A program made the position numbers and the translations under genes. Under the pieces are notes generated by a model that was given only the letters and a program-made list of their open reading frames with translations, did no database searches and had not been told where the DNA came from. A DNA stretch of 43,198 bases from Chloroflexota bacterium (GTDB lineage Bacteria > Chloroflexota > Anaerolineae > UBA7937 > B3-Chlor), in the NCBI GenBank assembly GCA_030613785.1, contig JAUWLF010000026.1, positions 1-43,198 on the forward strand, given 5' to 3'. This document shows, piece by piece, positions 7,232 through 15,812 of the stretch. How positions within the stretch are numbered: the first letter of the stretch is position 1; each line of letters starts with the position of its first letter.

Positions 7232-8700
7232 CATTGCTGGGCAACGCTTTGATCATCACTCGCCGTGAGATGCGGGACAACCTGCGGGATTGGCGCATTA
7301 TCACTCCCATCTTGATGCTGACCCTTATCTTCCCCTGGTTGATGACGGCATCTTCGAGATTGGCGGCCAACTTTGCGGTAGCTTGGGGTGTGGGGCAGAA
7401 CGCCGAGATCATTATGCACCGTTTGGTGCCTTTCTCCTTGATGATCGTGGGATTCTTCCCCATTTCCTTTTCCCTGGTGATCGCGCTGGAGAGCTTCGTG
7501 GGCGAGCGCGAGCGTCGCAGCATCGAGCCTCTGCTATCTATGCCCATCTCCGACCGCGAGCTGTACCTCGGTAAGCTGTTGTCGTCCATGGTTCTCCCCT
7601 TGGCAGCCAGCTACTTGGGAATTGGCATGTACTTCGTGGGATTGGGCATCTACAGCAGGTATGTGATCGCTCCGCATCTGATGGTCCTGATTCTCGTCTT
7701 GACCGGCATGGAGGCGGTGGTGATGGTTGCTGGAGCGGTCGTGGCCTCCAGTCAGACCACGAGCGTGCGAGCCGCGAACCTTCTGGCCAGTTTCATCATC
7801 ATCCCTATGGCTCTCTTGCTTCAAGCGGAGGCGGTCCTTTTCTTCTGGGGTCGCTATGAGGTCCTCTGGGCCATGGTTCTGGTCCTACTGATGATGAATG
7901 TGATGCTGGTGAAAACTGGTATGCGCATCTTCAATCGGGAGGAGTTGCTGTCACGGGAATTCGACGAGATCAATCTACCGGCCTTGTGGAGGACCTTCAA
8001 GCACCTGTTCGCCTGTCTGCCTGCCTCTGTGCACTTGCCGAGGGATGGGCCTGCTCCTCGGTTGAGCCTCTGGCGGGTGTATCGCCACGACCTACCTCAA
8101 CTGCTGCGGCTTCACAAGCTGCCCATACTGGTGGCGGTGGCGGTGATGGTGATCGGCGTAGTTGGAGGTTGGATCTTCGCCTTGCAGCACCCGCTACCCA
8201 CGGGCATCATCGAGTTCGAAGGGCTGCGCGGTGTTGATTTCAGTAAAGGCATGCCTGACGTGCCGCTCCTGCCGGGTTTTGATGCTCAGAGCATCTTCAT
8301 CCATAACCTTAGGGTGCTGGGCATAGGACTCGCGGCCGCTCCGCTTTCTTTCGGCGGTATCCCGCTGTTGCTACTGCTGACGCCCATGGTGATCGTTGGT
8401 TTTATGGCTGGCGAGGCGGCCTGCCTGGGCTTCAGTCCCGTGGTTTTTCTCCTGGCGTTCATCCTGCCCCATGGCATTGTCGAACTGCCAGGGGTGGTGC
8501 TGGCCACCGCTTTCAGCCTGCGGCTAGGCGCCTCTATAATGGCCCCGCCGCCAGGTTTCGCCATCAGTGAGAGCTTGCTGCTCTCCATCGCTGATTTCCT
8601 CAAGGTCTTCTTCCTGTTGGTCGTCCCCATGCTCCTCGTGGCCGCGATCATCGAGGTACACGTCACCCCTCTGGTAGTGATGCACTTCTTTGGCGGCTAA
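7228..8700 (+). CDS. ABC-2 permease fused to a SpoIIM-like membrane domain
   Basis: 490 residues, GTG start overlapping the ATPase stop (GTGA), with GAGGA just upstream. Residues about 1-235 form an ABC-2/NatB-type permease, with the typical loop GERERRSIEPLLSMPISDRE and about six hydrophobic segments. A soluble linker (about 240-290) leads to a second membrane unit (about 295-490) with IFIHNLRVLG..., GGIPLLLLLTPMVIVGFMAG and LAFILPHGIVELPGVVLATA, the hallmark 'LPHGi.ELPa' region of SpoIIM/DUF95 proteins. SpoIIM acts in sporulation engulfment, but most bacterial homologues are uncharacterised membrane proteins often found beside ABC genes. Here both parts sit in one polypeptide, suggesting they work as one complex. 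The gene is followed by a terminator. Confidence 0.85.
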   Translation: MTLLGNALIITRREMRDNLRDWRIITPILMLTLIFPWLMTASSRLAANFAVAWGVGQNAEIIMHRLVPFSLMIVGFFPISFSLVIALESFVGERERRSIEPLLSMPISDRELYLGKLLSSMVLPLAASYLGIGMYFVGLGIYSRYVIAPHLMVLILVLTGMEAVVMVAGAVVASSQTTSVRAANLLASFIIIPMALLLQAEAVLFFWGRYEVLWAMVLVLLMMNVMLVKTGMRIFNREELLSREFDEINLPALWRTFKHLFACLPASVHLPRDGPAPRLSLWRVYRHDLPQLLRLHKLPILVAVAVMVIGVVGGWIFALQHPLPTGIIEFEGLRGVDFSKGMPDVPLLPGFDAQSIFIHNLRVLGIGLAAAPLSFGGIPLLLLLTPMVIVGFMAGEAACLGFSPVVFLLAFILPHGIVELPGVVLATAFSLRLGASIMAPPPGFAISESLLLSIADFLKVFFLLVVPMLLVAAIIEVHVTPLVVMHFFGG

Positions 8701-8722
8701 GACCATACGTCGTCTGTACTCG

Positions 8723-8760
8723 GGCCTTGATCACGTCGTTACGTCGGATCAGGGCCTTTT
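8723..8760 (+). terminator. Rho-independent terminator after the ABC exporter operon
   Basis: Stem GGCCTTGATC (8723-8732) / GATCAGGGCC (8747-8756), one G-U pair, followed by TTTT and a further T-rich stretch. Confidence 0.75.
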
Positions 8761-8764
8761 CTCA

Positions 8765-8793
8765 TTGAGAAATTGAGTGAGACCTGCTATAAT
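8765..8793 (+). promoter_or_regulatory. Promoter of ligA
   Basis: TTGAGA (8765-8770), 17-bp spacer, TATAAT (8788-8793), directly after the preceding terminator and about 75 nt before the ligA start. Confidence 0.75.
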
Positions 8794-8839
8794 CTCGCCA
8801 AGCTGCTGGATCATCTTGGTTTGTAGAGAGGACCGATAG

Positions 8840-10897
<2,058 letters not shown>

Positions 10898-10971
10898 GCC
10901 GATCCCAAGGTGATGGATCGCCGTTGGGGGCTTGCCATTCACGTGTCGTAGAGAGACGGGGGGTGTAGGCT

Positions 10972-11502
10972 ATGGAGCAGATGGAGCACCAGTCCACGGT
11001 GAAGGTAGAGATCCTTACGGTGGATCACCACCTTGTGGGGTATGTCACCACGGGTGCCAGGCGTTTCTCCACTTGGCTCAACCTGGACAATCTGCCGACC
11101 ATAACCATGGACAACGTCACCTTGAGGTCGTTGTGGAACCCGGAAAGCGCAGTGGTATCCCTGGGGTTCGTTGTGGTCAACAGGGAAGCCATCCTGGCCG
11201 CGATTCCCAGGGAAGCGCCCATGGTCCCGCTGGGCAAAGATCCGGAACGGAGACCTCTCGAACATGTGAAGAAGGTTCGACACGAGGTGGTGGTGAGTCT
11301 GGCTCCTTTCGCGTTGAGAGGGTACATGCACTTGGCGAAGGAAGCGGATCTGCGCCGGACCTTGCTCACATTCTCGGATTCCTTCCTGCCTGTCACCGAG
11401 GCCAGGGTTGTCTACACGCCGAATCCGAAGCTGTTGTGGGAGGGAGACGTGGTGCTGATCAATCGGGGAAAGGCCCAGCTTTACTGGCCTGCTCCCGACT
11501 AG
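10972..11502 (+). CDS. Uncharacterised two-module protein, paralog 1
   Basis: 176 residues, unrecognised family. The protein appears to be two diverged copies of one module of about 70 residues: first VEILTVDHHLVGYVTTGARR ... VNREAI, then VVVSLAPFALRGYMHLAKEA ... FLPVTEARVV ... VVLINRGKAQ. Shared pattern: aromatic/His-x-Leu-x-Gly-x-(hydrophobic), then rlsd/rrtL, an 'f-(l/i)-P-(v/l)-t/s-x-A' turn and a closing 'v-x-(v/i)-N-R' strand. There is no signal peptide or membrane segment, so it is likely cytoplasmic. Two paralogs follow at 11518 and 13158. The ATG is preceded by GGGGGGTG. The arrangement with ligA and sfsA suggests an operon, but no function can be named. Confidence 0.8.
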   Translation: MEQMEHQSTVKVEILTVDHHLVGYVTTGARRFSTWLNLDNLPTITMDNVTLRSLWNPESAVVSLGFVVVNREAILAAIPREAPMVPLGKDPERRPLEHVKKVRHEVVVSLAPFALRGYMHLAKEADLRRTLLTFSDSFLPVTEARVVYTPNPKLLWEGDVVLINRGKAQLYWPAPD

Positions 11503-11517
11503 AACGGGAGGCAGACG

Positions 11518-12060
11518 ATGGAAGGTACGGAGCGGAGAGAGATCGAGCTCGACGTGTACACCGATACGCACCATATCACAGGCCGCCTATCCACCAGGGA
11601 AGGGCGGCTGTCCGACACGCTGAACTACGAACTGCCGCACGTCATGGTGCTGAGCGACGCCACCAGTGAACCGCTATTACAGCCTGAGGAGTCCCCGACC
11701 CAAGGGGGCTTCATGCACCTAGACACCATGGCCATAGCTTTCACTGTTCCTCGTGGCCCCGAGCTGCCCCTCGAGGAACGTCAGCGAAGCACCGCATTCG
11801 AATACGTGCAGAAGCAGCGCCATAAAGCCGTGGTGAGGGTGCCTCCTTTCAGGTTTGAAGGGTATCTACATCTGCCAAAAGGCAATGATGTGGAACGTTC
11901 GTTGTGGGACCTCACCCCTGCTTTCATCCCCCTCAGTGACGCTACAGTTACCGTTAGCCTTCGCCCAAACGCGGCCTGGCACATGGAGGTGGTGATCCTC
12001 AACAGGCGCAAGGCGCAGATCACACTACCTCGCCAGGGGAGCATCAAGCGCGACGGATGA
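11518..12060 (+). CDS. Uncharacterised two-module protein, paralog 2
   Basis: 180 residues, 15 nt after paralog 1 and clearly related to it: DTHHITGRLSTREGRLSDTL in the N-module, and PPFRFEGYLHLPKGNDVERS ... FIPLSDATVTV ... VVILNRRKAQITL in the C-module. As in its neighbour, the N-terminal module ends in a strand (AIAFTVPRG) and a Pro-rich stretch joins the modules. It lacks any catalytic-looking cluster of His/Asp/Glu/Ser apart from the His pair in module 1. The ATG follows GGGAGGCAGACG. It overlaps the sfsA start by 4 nt (ATGA), so it is coupled to sfsA. Function is unknown. Confidence 0.8.
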   Translation: MEGTERREIELDVYTDTHHITGRLSTREGRLSDTLNYELPHVMVLSDATSEPLLQPEESPTQGGFMHLDTMAIAFTVPRGPELPLEERQRSTAFEYVQKQRHKAVVRVPPFRFEGYLHLPKGNDVERSLWDLTPAFIPLSDATVTVSLRPNAAWHMEVVILNRRKAQITLPRQGSIKRDG

Positions 12061-12788
12061 GAGTGACACGGCCGTTGCTGAACGGGGCATTCCTTGTCAG
12101 AGAGAACAGGTTCCGTGCTCGGGTGCGCTTGAATGGGGAAGAAGTGGCGGCCCATGTCCCCAATTCTGGTCGCCTGACGGAGTTGCTATCCCCCAACCGC
12201 CTGGTTCTTCTGGCCGAGGCGAGAAGTCCACACCGGCTGACGGACTATGACCTGCTGATGGTTTGCTTGCCCCATACTCTGGTCTCCATTGACGCTCGGT
12301 TGCCCAACCACCTGTTCGCAGAGGCGGTCGAGGGGGGAGCTTTGCAAGAGTTCGAGGGCTACTCGGTTGCCCGGCGGGAGGTCTCCTACGGCGAGAGCCG
12401 GCTGGACTTCCTCTTGGAGGCCGATGGGACCGGGAGTGCCTGCCTGGTAGAAGTCAAATCGGTGACCTTGGTTCAGGATGGCGTAGGCCGCTTTCCTGAT
12501 GCGGTGACAGAACGCGGAAGGCGGCATCTCCGGGAGTTGGCGCGAGCAGCACTCGAAGGCAAGAGAGCGGCTATGGTCTTCATCATCCAGCGGCCGGACG
12601 CTGTGGCTTTCGGTCCCCATGACGAGTCGGACCCCGACTTCGGGGTCGTCATGCGGGAGGTAGCGGCCTCCGGGGTGGAAGTCTACGCCTACGCGTGTGA
12701 GGTGAGCCGAACGCGGGTGAAAGTCGCTCAAAGGGTTCCAGTGCTCCTGGCAGACAATGGTGAAAGCGCCATGGAGAGCGCCGTTTGA
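12057..12788 (+). CDS. sfsA: SfsA family protein (sugar fermentation stimulation protein homologue)
   Basis: 243 residues, the usual SfsA length. Family hallmarks: an N-terminal OB-like region (RVRLNGEEVAAHVPNSGR), then a PD-(D/E)XK nuclease-like core with SRLDFLLEAD, CLVEVKSVTLVQDGVGRFPD and an AAMVFIIQRPDAVAF strand. E. coli SfsA binds DNA and affects maltose genes; the structural family suggests a nuclease, but the cellular role remains poorly known. Translationally coupled to the upstream paralog (ATGA), and followed by a hairpin at 12911 that separates it from the third paralog. Confidence 0.93.
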   Translation: MRVTRPLLNGAFLVRENRFRARVRLNGEEVAAHVPNSGRLTELLSPNRLVLLAEARSPHRLTDYDLLMVCLPHTLVSIDARLPNHLFAEAVEGGALQEFEGYSVARREVSYGESRLDFLLEADGTGSACLVEVKSVTLVQDGVGRFPDAVTERGRRHLRELARAALEGKRAAMVFIIQRPDAVAFGPHDESDPDFGVVMREVAASGVEVYAYACEVSRTRVKVAQRVPVLLADNGESAMESAV

Positions 12789-12910
12789 GTCCGTGGCGGA
12801 TAGCGGGCGACGGAAAGGGACTGCGGGAAGATGCCTCGAAAGGCTGGGCCTGAATCGCGAGTCGCGCGGCACCACAGGTTGATTGAGTTCCCTAGGTAGT
12901 TACTAAGCTT

Positions 12911-12934
12911 GGCGCGGGAATGAACTCCCGCGCC
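12911..12934 (+). terminator. Strong hairpin downstream of sfsA
   Basis: Perfect 9-bp stem GGCGCGGGA / TCCCGCGCC with 6-nt loop (ATGAAC). No T-run follows, so it is either a factor-assisted terminator or a dispersed palindrome. The rest of 12789-13072 shows no gene or recognisable RNA. Confidence 0.5.
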
Positions 12935-13072
12935 CTTCAACGCGACTGCAGAGGTGCGGCAGGAAAGGGGATGTCCTCGCTCGAAGTATCTCAAGGCCAG
13001 AGGGGCTTCGTCCGGTCGCTCACGTGGGTCATGGATGGCTTCCGTCTGTCCAAGGGAGTCGCAGCAACGGGC

Positions 13073-13100
13073 TTGCAAAGGACGCCAACCCTGGTATAAT
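13073..13100 (+). promoter_or_regulatory. Promoter of paralog 3
   Basis: TTGCAA (13073-13078), 16-bp spacer, TATAAT (13095-13100), 57 nt before the chosen start codon. Confidence 0.65.
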
Positions 13101-13157
13101 TGTGGTCAATACCCCATCTCGGACAAGCCAATCGTTGCAAGCAGAGGGGCTGTGGGA

Positions 13158-13673
13158 ATGGACGATGATCTTGATGTGGCGGAGTTCTTCACCCACCAGC
13201 ATCGAATCACAGGCAGTTTGAGGACAGGAGGACAACGCCTGACCGATCTACTGAACGATGACCTGACCTCCACCATGGAATTGTCGAAGGTTGAGGTCAG
13301 ACGACACCTGTCGCCCAACAAGGTGGTCGCCACTCACGTCTCTGCCTTGTTGGAGAAGCAGGGGATTCTGTTCGCCATCAGCGGAGCGGGGGGTGCTCGC
13401 GCTGCGGAGCGTAGCTTCTACAGGCACGTCGATACCACGGAGTGGGACGTTCTGGTCACCCTTCCCAATTTCGAGCTGACCGGCATGTTCCACATTCGCG
13501 GGACAAGCGACCTGAAGACCATGTTGTTGGCCTGGACGGGCCAGTTCATTCCCATCACCAAAGCCAAAGCGGTGTTCACCCTATTTCCCGAGGTCAGCTT
13601 CTCCGCCACTGTGATGATCATCAATCGCTCCTACATCGAGATCATCTGCACGGACACCAAGCCTGCTCTCTGA
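13158..13673 (+). CDS. Uncharacterised two-module protein, paralog 3
   Basis: 171 residues from the ATG at 13158, which lies downstream of a good promoter; the open frame extends further upstream (to 12954), but that part crosses the promoter and reads as low-complexity basic sequence. Related to the two proteins before sfsA: FFTHQHRITGSLRTGGQRLT (module 1) and LPNFELTGMFHIRGTSDLKT ... FIPITKAKAVFTL ... MIINRSYIEI (module 2). The second module keeps the 'FIPITKA' turn and the closing 'IINR'. Unlike paralogs 1 and 2 it has its own promoter, so the three proteins may be regulated separately. Function is unknown; no membrane or export signal. Confidence 0.8.
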   Translation: MDDDLDVAEFFTHQHRITGSLRTGGQRLTDLLNDDLTSTMELSKVEVRRHLSPNKVVATHVSALLEKQGILFAISGAGGARAAERSFYRHVDTTEWDVLVTLPNFELTGMFHIRGTSDLKTMLLAWTGQFIPITKAKAVFTLFPEVSFSATVMIINRSYIEIICTDTKPAL

Positions 13674-14017
13674 CCCAGACCGACGGGAAGCGGGGCGAGA
13701 CTTGCCCTGTACAGGCGAGAGACGGGCACTTGTGCAATGAAGCGACTGGCGTCTGGCTTGGGCAGAGCGACGGCGAAAACCCCAGCACCGTGGTCACCGA
13801 TAGGACCGTCGCTGTCGTTGCGCCACCGTTTGGGTTGGATGAGACGAGTCGTCGGGTCGCCAAGTTCCTTCAGCAGGTTGGCTGCAAGGTATCTGCCGCA
13901 GATCCCTGCCTCGAGAGAGGCGTTGGTGCTGGGGCGGCGCTACGTATGTGAGGCCTTTCGCCAAAATGGTCCGTTCGTGGTATAGTATCGTCTCAAATGA
14001 CAGAGGTAAGGCGAGAG
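13674..14017. other. Intergenic region before proC
   Basis: No convincing gene. A TATAGT box at 13981-13986 with only a poor -35 match (TTTCGC, 19-bp spacer) is the best candidate for a proC promoter; it would start transcription near 13993. Confidence 0.4.
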
Positions 14018-14848
14018 ATGAGCAACCTACAAGACAAGACCCTGGCCTTCATCGGGAGTGGCGTGATGGCGGAGGCGATGATCAATGGCGTTCTCAGCCA
14101 GGGCTTGACCGAGCCCCCACGGATGATAGCGAGTGATCCACTGGTGGAGCGGGGGGATGAACTCGGCGACCGCTACGGGGTGAGAGTCACGACGAACAAC
14201 TCTCAGGCAGCCAGCGCGGCGCAGATCGTCGTCCTGTCCGTCAAGCCGCAGGTTCTCCCAGTGGTGCTCAAGGAGTTGGAAGGAACGATAGACCCTGAAG
14301 GCTTGGTGCTCTCCATCGTAGCCGGGGCGCGGATAAGCGTCATAGCAGATGGCCTGGGGCATAGAGCGGTCGTGAGGGTGATGCCAAACACTCCAGCCCA
14401 GATAGGTCAAGGGATGTCCGTCTGGACGGCAACGGCGCAGGGTGGTGACGACCAGCGAGCTCAGGCGCAGACCATTCTCCGGGCTCTGGGAGAAGAGATC
14501 TATGTCGAGGACGAGGATTATCTGGACATGGCCACGGCCCTGAGCGGAACCGGGCCTGCGTATGTCTTCATGTTCATGGAGGCCCTCATTGACGCCGGGG
14601 TGCACCTTGGCTTCTCTCGTCGGGTAGCTCAACAACTGGTGTTGCAGACGCTGCAAGGATCGGTGGCCTTCGCTCGGCGGTCAGGCGTCCATACCGCAGA
14701 GCTGCGCAACATGGTCACTTCACCGGGCGGCACGTCTGCCGAAGCCCTCTATCAACTGGAAAAGGGAGGGTTCAGGACCGTTCTCTCCCGCGCTATCTGG
14801 GCTGCGTATCAGAAGTCGAAGTATTTGGGAGAACTGAGCAGCAAGTGA
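14018..14848 (+). CDS. proC: Pyrroline-5-carboxylate reductase ProC
   Basis: 276 residues. Catalyses the last step of proline synthesis, reducing pyrroline-5-carboxylate with NAD(P)H in the cytoplasm. The Rossmann start LAFIGSGVMAEAMINGVL, the VLSVKPQVLPVVL strand, the VVRVMPNTPAQIGQGM loop and the C-terminal substrate-binding and dimerisation helices (ALSGTGPAYVFMFMEALIDAG, split by the catalytic-site turn, and MVTSPGGTSAEAL) are all typical ProC signatures. The ATG at 14018 (AAGGCGAG upstream) is preferred to the ATG at 13997, which would be practically leaderless and has no ribosome site. It stands alone between its weak promoter and the next operon's promoter. Confidence 0.96.
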   Translation: MSNLQDKTLAFIGSGVMAEAMINGVLSQGLTEPPRMIASDPLVERGDELGDRYGVRVTTNNSQAASAAQIVVLSVKPQVLPVVLKELEGTIDPEGLVLSIVAGARISVIADGLGHRAVVRVMPNTPAQIGQGMSVWTATAQGGDDQRAQAQTILRALGEEIYVEDEDYLDMATALSGTGPAYVFMFMEALIDAGVHLGFSRRVAQQLVLQTLQGSVAFARRSGVHTAELRNMVTSPGGTSAEALYQLEKGGFRTVLSRAIWAAYQKSKYLGELSSK

Positions 14849-14854
14849 GAGTTC

Positions 14855-14883
14855 TTGTCTTGGTTTCATTGTTGGGCTATAAT
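14855..14883 (+). promoter_or_regulatory. Promoter of the small-membrane-protein operon
   Basis: TTGTCT (14855-14860), 17-bp spacer, consensus TATAAT (14878-14883), just after proC. Confidence 0.7.
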
Positions 14884-14907
14884 CCGCGGGGTCTGAATGA
14901 GACCAAG
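14859..14907. promoter_or_regulatory. 12-bp inverted repeat bracketing the -10 box
   Basis: CTTGGTTTCATT (14859-14870) and AATGAGACCAAG (14896-14907) are complementary at 11 of 12 positions (the other is a G-T) and enclose the TATAAT. This could be a repressor operator with arms on either side of the start site, or a transcribed hairpin. The regulator is unknown. Confidence 0.45.
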
Positions 14908-14943
14908 TGTGTCTAACACAGGATAGGTTTGGTGAGTGGAAAA

Positions 14944-15279
14944 ATGAGTGAGACACGTGCAGGGGGCCGAGCTGAGCTTCGGTCTCTGGTGGGTCTGCTG
15001 CCGTTGATCGTGGCCTCCGTGCTGATAGCGTTTGTGGCCACGGCGGCCGCGCCGGCATCGACGTACTGCTCTTTTCAGTCTCCAGTGAGCCCAGTTGGCA
15101 CCGCTCCTCTCCAGTCACCGACCGTACCGGAGGCGACGGCGACTGGTCCTGCCCTGGTGGCGGTGCCAGTCGCACCGAACTTCCTGCCCTGGATCATCGG
15201 TTTGGTCGTGACCGCCATAGTAGTTGGGCTGGTGTTGTATTGGAGAGGCAGACGGGAGGGAGGCGAAGGCACTCCGTGA
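14944..15279 (+). CDS. Small Pro-rich bitopic membrane protein 1
   Basis: 111 residues, unrecognised. A signal-like hydrophobic stretch near residues 18-42 (LVGLLPLIVASVLIAFVATA) is followed by a short extracytoplasmic Pro/Ser/Thr/Ala-rich segment with FQSPVSPVGTAPLQSPT, and a C-terminal transmembrane helix (FLPWIIGLVVTAIVVGLVLY) ending in a basic tail RGRREGG. It resembles a signal plus sortase-less membrane tether. Starts at 14929 (TTG), 14932 (GTG) or 14944 (ATG) are all in frame; the ATG was taken. Coupled by a GTGA overlap to a second protein with the same design, then a glycosyltransferase. Confidence 0.7.
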   Translation: MSETRAGGRAELRSLVGLLPLIVASVLIAFVATAAAPASTYCSFQSPVSPVGTAPLQSPTVPEATATGPALVAVPVAPNFLPWIIGLVVTAIVVGLVLYWRGRREGGEGTP

Positions 15280-15812
15280 GGAAGCTGCGTCACGCATGGC
15301 ATCTTGTGCGAGGGCAGCTTCGTGCTACCTCGCCCCTGATCTCACTGGCAGTCCTCTCCGTGCTGACTGTCCTCATTCTGACGCACGGCAGCGTAGCCCT
15401 GGCGTACTCTTTCTTTCAGTCGCCTGAGTCTCCATTGCAATCTCCCACTGCCACCCGGTCCCCACCGCAAGCTACCCCCGAGGAGCCTCCCGTGGCCACG
15501 GCGACTCCTCCCCAAGCTCCGCCTGAGCAGCCACCTACGGAATCCACCGTTGCTCCACCCCCTGAGGTACCCGCTGAGGTCTCGACCCCGTTGGCCGCAC
15601 CCGAAGCCACTGAGGTACAGACTCCGATTGCAGTCACTCCTGTACCTACCGTCGAAGGTGAGGAGGCTTCTTCCACGAAGGGTGTCTCGTGGGCGGTCTT
15701 GATTGATACTGTTGTGGTCGGACTGTCCTCCGTCTGGCTGTGCTGCGGGGGGTTGGCCCTCGTGCTGTTCGTGCTGGGAGTCATTGCCACGTTCCTGCTT
15801 CGGGCAACGTGA
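15276..15812 (+). CDS. Small Pro-rich bitopic membrane protein 2
   Basis: 178 residues from GTG at 15276, which overlaps the preceding stop (GTGA) and follows GGGAGGCGAAGG. Same design as its neighbour: N-terminal hydrophobic segment (LISLAVLSVLTVLILTHGSV), then FFQSPESPLQSPTATRSPPQ, about 100 residues very rich in Pro, Thr, Ala and Glu, and a C-terminal transmembrane segment (SSVWLCCGGLALVLFVLGVI). The shared 'FQSP-x-SP ... LQSPT' signature shows the two are relatives. The long Pro/Thr-rich ectodomain would be a plausible acceptor for O-glycosylation, and a GT-C glycosyltransferase gene follows immediately; that link is inference only. Confidence 0.72.
   Translation: MRKLRHAWHLVRGQLRATSPLISLAVLSVLTVLILTHGSVALAYSFFQSPESPLQSPTATRSPPQATPEEPPVATATPPQAPPEQPPTESTVAPPPEVPAEVSTPLAAPEATEVQTPIAVTPVPTVEGEEASSTKGVSWAVLIDTVVVGLSSVWLCCGGLALVLFVLGVIATFLLRAT

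Noticed and set aside
12789-13072. Possible structured RNA gene between sfsA and paralog 3
   Set aside because: Apart from the 9-bp hairpin at 12911 no conserved RNase P, 6S, SRP or riboswitch element could be recognised.
13737-13985. Short frame between paralog 3 and proC
   Set aside because: No ribosome site, ends across the putative proC promoter, no recognisable motif.
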